DNA from: Streptomyces bacillaris
GTDB lineage: Bacteria; Actinomycetota; Actinomycetes; Streptomycetales; Streptomycetaceae
Direction of reading: 5' to 3'
Assembly (NCBI RefSeq): GCF_003268675.1
Contig: NZ_CP029378.1
Location: 310,001 to 374,000, forward strand
Length of the DNA stretch: 64,000 bases
Below are positions 60,585 through 64,000 of the stretch, piece by piece. Every line of letters begins with the position of its first letter. Within the stretch, counting starts at the first letter, position 1. The position numbers and the translations under genes are program-made. Below the pieces are notes generated by a model that was given only the letters and a program-made list of their open reading frames with translations, made no database searches and was not told the origin of the DNA.

Positions 60585-61226
60585 ATGCAGACGACCGAGC
60601 CCCACATCCGGGTGGGGGCCTACGCGCTGGGCGTGCTCGGGAGGGCCGACGCCTTCCGGTTCGAGGAGCATCTGGAGGAGTGCGGGCCGTGCCGGGCCCG
60701 GGCGCGTGAGCTGGCCCCGGTGGCGGCCCGGCTGGCGGTGGCCGGTCCGATGGTCCGGCCCTCGCCCGGCCTCGCGGACCGGCTGGTCGAGGCGGTGGCG
60801 GCCCGGCGACGGCGGGCGGGCCGCCGGCGGATCGCGCTGGTGGCGGCGGCCGTGGTGCTGGCGGTGGCGGGCCCGTTGGCGGTGGCGGCCGGGTCCTCGG
60901 GCGGTCCGGCCGAGAGAGGGGTGGTGGAGCGGTGGGTGGGGGCGGACCCGGGGTCGGGGGCGGCCGCGGTGGTGACGGCGACGGGGCGCGAGTGGGGTAC
61001 GGCGGTGGCGCTGGAGGCGGTGGGGGTGGAGGCCGTCGGGGTCTGCGCGCTGGTCGCGGTGGGCCGGGACGGCAGCGAGGAGACGGTGAGCAGCTGGTCG
61101 GCCGGGGGTGCGGGGGCCGGTGGCCTGGTGGAGGTGGCGGGCGGGGCGGCGCTGCGCCCGGAGGGCATCGACCACTTCGAGGTACGGACGACGGACGGAC
61201 GGCGGCTGGTGACGGTGGTGCGGTGA
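60585..61226 (+). CDS. zinc-finger anti-sigma-like membrane protein
   Basis: A 213-residue protein. The N-terminal ZAS domain reads RVGAYALGVLGRADAFRFEEHLEECGPCRARARELAP with the Hx3Cx2C zinc motif. A membrane helix follows near residue 90 (IALVAAAVVLAVAGPLAVAAG) and the C-terminal domain is outside, Val/Gly-rich. The layout is that of a transmembrane anti-sigma factor (RskA/RsgI-like). No sigma gene adjoins; the nearest is the ECF gene at 55175. ATG 60585 is used. Divergent from the LytTR operon. Confidence 0.8.
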   Translation: MQTTEPHIRVGAYALGVLGRADAFRFEEHLEECGPCRARARELAPVAARLAVAGPMVRPSPGLADRLVEAVAARRRRAGRRRIALVAAAVVLAVAGPLAVAAGSSGGPAERGVVERWVGADPGSGAAAVVTATGREWGTAVALEAVGVEAVGVCALVAVGRDGSEETVSSWSAGGAGAGGLVEVAGGAALRPEGIDHFEVRTTDGRRLVTVVR

Positions 61227-61258
61227 GGGCCGGAGCCCGTACGGAAGGAAAGCCCAGG

Positions 61259-61319
61259 CCTCACTTCAGGAACCCCTGGCCTCATCTCGGGAACCCTGGG
61301 CCTCACTTCAGGAACTTGG
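61259..61319. repeat. three tandem ~21-bp units at the fpg 3' end
   Basis: The sequence CCTCACTTCAGGAACCCCTGG occurs as three adjacent units, at 61259, 61280 and 61301. The last unit encodes the true C-terminus and stop of the glycosylase, so the two others look like duplicated gene ends. Confidence 0.85.
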
Positions 61320-62163
61320 ACATCCGCCGGTCGGCCAGGGGTTTGCCGCCGGTCTGGCAGGTGGGGCAGTACTGGAGCGAGGAGTCGCTGAAGGAGACCT
61401 CCAGGATGGTGTCGCCGCAGACCGGGCAGGCCTCCCCGGTGCGGCCGTGGACCCGCATCCCGCTCTTCTTCTCGGACTTGAGCTTTCCGGCCTCCACTCC
61501 GCCGGTACGGGCCACGGCGTCCTCGAGGGTCGTGCGCATCGCGGAGTACAGGCGGGTGATCTCGTCCTCGTCCAGGTCGGCGGTCCGCTTGAACGGGGAC
61601 ATCTTCGCCACGTGCAGGATCTCGTCGCTGTAGGCGTTGCCGATGCCCGCGATGAGCGCCTGGTCGCGCAGGGCGCCCTTGATCTGGCGGCGCGCCCCGG
61701 CGAGGACGGCGGCGAAGGCGCCCCGGTCGAAGGCGTCGGCGAGCGGGTCGGGGCCCAGGCGGGCGATGCCCGGGACCTCCATGGGGTCGCGGACGAGGTG
61801 GACGGAGAGGCTCTTCTTGGTGCCCATCTCGGTGAGGTCGAAGCCGTCGCCGTCCACGGTGACCAGCCGCAGGGCGAGCGGGCTCTTGCCGGGGCGCGGC
61901 GGGGTGGCGGGGAAGGAGTCCTTCCAGCGAAGCCAGCCCGCGCGGGCCAGGTGGGTGCAGAGGTGCAGCCCGCCCGCCCCGATGTCGAGGAACTTGCCGT
62001 GGCGGGCCACCGAGGTGACGGTGGTGGCTTCGAGGGCGGTCAGCGGCGGGTCGTACGTCTTCAGGACGCTGATCGCCAGCGGGAGGACGCGGGCGATCTC
62101 CTTGCCGACGAGGTGGTCGTCGAGGAAGACCCGCAGGGCTTCGACTTCGGGCAGTTCGGGCAT
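61303..62163 (-). CDS. Fpg/Nei family DNA glycosylase
   Basis: A 286-residue base-excision repair enzyme. The catalytic N-terminus MPELPEVEAL gives the Pro2 nucleophile and Glu3; Lys near 60 is in ARHGKFLDIG; the H2TH region contains DQALIAGIGNAYSDEIL; and a C-terminal zinc finger (ACPVCGDTI and YCPTCQTGG) binds DNA. It removes oxidised purines or pyrimidines and cuts the abasic site. Streptomyces have several paralogues; which substrate class this belongs to needs alignment. ATG at 62161-62163. Confidence 0.92.
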   Translation of the reverse strand: MPELPEVEALRVFLDDHLVGKEIARVLPLAISVLKTYDPPLTALEATTVTSVARHGKFLDIGAGGLHLCTHLARAGWLRWKDSFPATPPRPGKSPLALRLVTVDGDGFDLTEMGTKKSLSVHLVRDPMEVPGIARLGPDPLADAFDRGAFAAVLAGARRQIKGALRDQALIAGIGNAYSDEILHVAKMSPFKRTADLDEDEITRLYSAMRTTLEDAVARTGGVEAGKLKSEKKSGMRVHGRTGEACPVCGDTILEVSFSDSSLQYCPTCQTGGKPLADRRMSKFLK

Positions 62164-62199
62164 GGTTCCAGCCTGCCGCAGGCGGCGTACGGCTGCCTG

Positions 62200-63594
62200 T
62201 CAGGTGACTGACTCGGGCGCCCGGGCGCCGGACCGGAGGCCGCCCGTCACCAGCTCCTCCAGCTCCGCGAACTCCTCCCCCACCGCCGCGGCCAGCCGGT
62301 CCAGGTCCGGCAGCGCCTTGCCGTCCGCCACCAGGCCCACATGGACCCGGCCGCCGTACGTCGACAGGGCGACGGCCAGCGACTGGCCCCGGGCCAGCGG
62401 GGCCATCGGGTAGAGGGCGCTGAGCGGGCAGCCGGCCAGCGAGAGCGCGGAGCGGGGCAGCGGGACGCTGGTGACGAGCAGGTCGAAGAGCATCCGGGCG
62501 GCGTTGGCGGCCAGGGGCGCGCCGAACCGGTGGGCCAGCGGGTGGAGTTGGTCCGCCAGTACGGCGACGGCACCGGCGCCCTTCAGCGGCCCGGCCGCCT
62601 TGTTGCGGTCCATCGCGGCCCGGACCGCCCGGAGCCGCTCGCGGGGGTCGGCCGCGCCGACGGGGAGGTCCAGCAGATACGCCGAGAGCCGGTTCCCGGT
62701 GATCGCGCCGCCGGGCCGGCGCCGGGAGACGGGGACCAGGGCGCGCGGGCCGGTGCCGGGGAGGACCTCGCCGCGCCCGGCCATCCAGCGGCGCAGGGCC
62801 CCGGCGACCACGGCGAGCAGGATGTCATTGGCAGTGCCGCCCTCCGCGCGGCGGATGCGCTGGAGGGCCGTGGCGTCCAGGTCCGCGGTGGCCAGGCGCC
62901 GGGTGCCGCTGGAGGGTGCGGTGAAGGCGGTGGAGCGCAGGTCGAGGCGGCCCGCGCGGACGACGGAGGCGCCGACGCCCAGGGCCCGGCCGACCTCGCC
63001 GATCCGGCCGAGCGCCATGCCGGCCATCTCGCGGGGGTCGGGGAGCCAGGAGCGGGGCGGGACGGCGGGGCGGCCGCGCGAGACGGACCGGGCTGTGGTG
63101 GCGGCGATCTCGTCGAAGATCCCGGCGCCGATGGCGACCGCCCGCATCCCGTCGGCCAGCGCGTGGTGGAGCTTGACCAGGACAGCGAAGGGGCCGCCGT
63201 CGGCGCCGCCGATCAGGTAGAGCTGCCAGGGCGGCAGCCCGCGCTCCAGCGGCTGTTCCATCAGCTCCCCGGCGAGCCGGGTGGCCCCGGCCATGAAGTC
63301 GTCGTCCGCCACCGCGACGCGGCGTACGTGCCGGTGGACGTCGAAGTCCTTGTCGACGGTCCAGGCGGCGCCGCCGACCGGCAGCAGGACGTCCCGTACG
63401 CACATGCGCAGCCGGGGGATGGCGGCGGCGCGGGTGCGGAGCAGTTCCAGCACATGGTCCGGGGAAGCGCCGGGCCCGGGGGCCGGGGCGAAGACGGCGA
63501 GGGCGCCCAGGTGCATGGGGTGGGCGTCGGATTCGAGGTGCCAGAAGGCCAGATCGAGCGGGGCCAGGAGTTCGGTACCCAACAGGGGCCTCAT
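62200..63594 (-). CDS. wax ester synthase/diacylglycerol acyltransferase (WS/DGAT)
   Basis: A 464-residue acyltransferase. The active site is KLHHALADGM (HHxxxDG, about 143-149) and the typical N-terminal LAFWHLESDAHPMHLGALAVF, PPWQLYLIGG, NDILLAVVAGALRRWM and C-terminal block with NAARMLFDLLVTSVPLPRSAL are present. It makes triacylglycerol storage lipid from diacylglycerol and acyl-CoA. From memory the S. coelicolor counterpart in this neighbourhood is SCO0958, the main DGAT. ATG at 63592-63594. Three GTTACG repeats lie upstream. It is the last complete gene. Confidence 0.92.
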   Translation of the reverse strand: MRPLLGTELLAPLDLAFWHLESDAHPMHLGALAVFAPAPGPGASPDHVLELLRTRAAAIPRLRMCVRDVLLPVGGAAWTVDKDFDVHRHVRRVAVADDDFMAGATRLAGELMEQPLERGLPPWQLYLIGGADGGPFAVLVKLHHALADGMRAVAIGAGIFDEIAATTARSVSRGRPAVPPRSWLPDPREMAGMALGRIGEVGRALGVGASVVRAGRLDLRSTAFTAPSSGTRRLATADLDATALQRIRRAEGGTANDILLAVVAGALRRWMAGRGEVLPGTGPRALVPVSRRRPGGAITGNRLSAYLLDLPVGAADPRERLRAVRAAMDRNKAAGPLKGAGAVAVLADQLHPLAHRFGAPLAANAARMLFDLLVTSVPLPRSALSLAGCPLSALYPMAPLARGQSLAVALSTYGGRVHVGLVADGKALPDLDRLAAAVGEEFAELEELVTGGLRSGARAPESVT

Positions 63595-63644
63595 GTCGTC
63601 GGGGGCGGAGCGGCCGTACCCCCGCAGTCAATCGTTCGCGGTCG

Positions 63645-63681
63645 GTTACGGTCAAGCACAGACTTGTTACGTAATGTTACG
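63645..63681. promoter_or_regulatory. three GTTACG direct repeats upstream of the DGAT gene
   Basis: GTTACG occurs at 63645-63650, 63666-63671 and 63676-63681, spaced 21 and 10 bases, in the otherwise GC-rich 120 bases before the DGAT start. The middle one is part of the palindrome TTACGTAA. They could be repressor sites or promoter elements. Confidence 0.5.
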
Positions 63682-63715
63682 GAACCGGTCTCCGCACATC
63701 CCGGCCGCCCGGGTT

Positions 63716-64000
63716 TCACGAACGCTCGGGGATCAGGAACTCGCACCAGACGCACTTGCCGCTGCCCCGGGACTCCACGCCCCAGACGTCGGCCAGCCGG
63801 TCGACGAGCATCAGCCCTCGCCCGGAGACCCCGTCGGAGCCCGCGTCGCGGCGGCGGGGCAGGGCGCTGGAGCGGTCCTCCACGTCGACGCGGAGCCGCC
63901 GCTCGGACCCGGCCATCACCCGGATCGTCACCACGGCCCCGCCGTCGGTGTGCATGAGGGCGTTGGTGGTCAGCTCGTCGGCGGCCAGCTCGATCTCGTC
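63716..64000 (-). CDS. RsbW-like anti-sigma ATP-binding protein (partial, 5' end outside)
   Basis: The visible 95 residues at the C-terminal end form an HATPase_c_2 domain: EIELAADELTTNALMHTDGG (N-box), RVDVEDRSSALP (G1 box) and GRGLMLVDRLADVWG (G2 box). This is the SpoIIAB/RsbW-type serine kinase family that Streptomyces has in large numbers, acting on anti-anti-sigma partners. The start lies beyond base 64000. No partner gene is visible. Confidence 0.85.
   Translation of the reverse strand, partial: DEIELAADELTTNALMHTDGGAVVTIRVMAGSERRLRVDVEDRSSALPRRRDAGSDGVSGRGLMLVDRLADVWGVESRGSGKCVWCEFLIPERS

Overview
The window looks like a piece of a Streptomyces chromosome, or of a very close actinobacterial relative. 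Base composition is very GC-rich with G or C in almost every third codon position, GTG starts are common, and the gene set is typical of the genus: an ergothioneine operon, a class F sortase, a DUF574-type S-adenosylmethionine methyltransferase, a PAS-GGDEF-EAL protein of the RmdA type, a type B succinate dehydrogenase and a wax-ester/diacylglycerol acyltransferase. From memory, and not checked here, the part from about 24 kb to the end follows the same gene order as the left arm of the Streptomyces coelicolor chromosome (roughly SCO0909 to SCO0958). The first 24 kb looks more strain-specific.

Layout. 1-2.0 kb: the tail of a TetR-like gene, a gene-poor stretch and a frameshifted IS5-type transposase. 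2.0-6.1 kb: pirin, a TPR protein, a lipoprotein and an SDR-TetR pair. 6.1-8.2 kb: a cobalamin riboswitch controlling cbtB-cbtA, with a divergent phosphatase-like protein. 8.1-9.9 kb: an overlapping metallophosphoesterase and 4'-phosphopantetheinyl transferase, arranged like mycobacterial PptH-PptT. 10-16.4 kb: a membrane-fused PI-PLC-like protein, a glycosyltransferase, a MraY-like transferase and an amidohydrolase. 16.5-20 kb: an iron box, a hydroxamate-siderophore-type formyltransferase, a dimethylargininase and a 5'-truncated ABC exporter, which together look like a decayed siderophore locus. 19.9-25 kb: a flavin disulfide reductase, thioredoxin, a LacI regulator, a MazF/PemK-like protein and a bacterial PARG-like protein.

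25-29.5 kb: egtABCD, fully overlapping. 29.6-31.3 kb: an ornithine-lipid pair (olsB-olsA type). 31.6-35.6 kb: an orphan sugar-binding lipoprotein, dodecin, a HAD phosphatase, a flavin-dependent LLM oxidoreductase and a CGNR protein. 35.7-39.4 kb: an MFS exporter followed by a UvrA2-type ATPase. 39.5-43.9 kb: sdhB, sdhA and sdhC divergent from a LysR regulator with a clear T-N11-A box between them. 43.9-46.9 kb: a methyltransferase-rmdA pair. 47.2-52.1 kb: a cell-surface block with a repeat lipoprotein, a polyproline protein, a DUF4239 membrane protein, two small secreted proteins sharing a GGLGGS motif before a C-terminal anchor, and a class F sortase. 52.2-55.9 kb: a polysaccharide deacetylase, a universal stress protein, a CapA lipoprotein and an ECF sigma factor convergent with a zinc anti-sigma-like gene. 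56.6-60.5 kb: a LytTR/LytS two-component system with an SSS symporter and a DUF485 protein inside one operon. 60.6-64 kb: an anti-sigma-like membrane protein, an Fpg/Nei glycosylase, the DGAT and a partial HATPase gene.

The strongest leads are the class F sortase with its two candidate GGLGGS substrates, the PptH/PptT-like pair, the iron-box siderophore relic with its sharp junction near 18,779, and the two-component operon that encloses its own transporter. No tRNA, rRNA or CRISPR array was seen.
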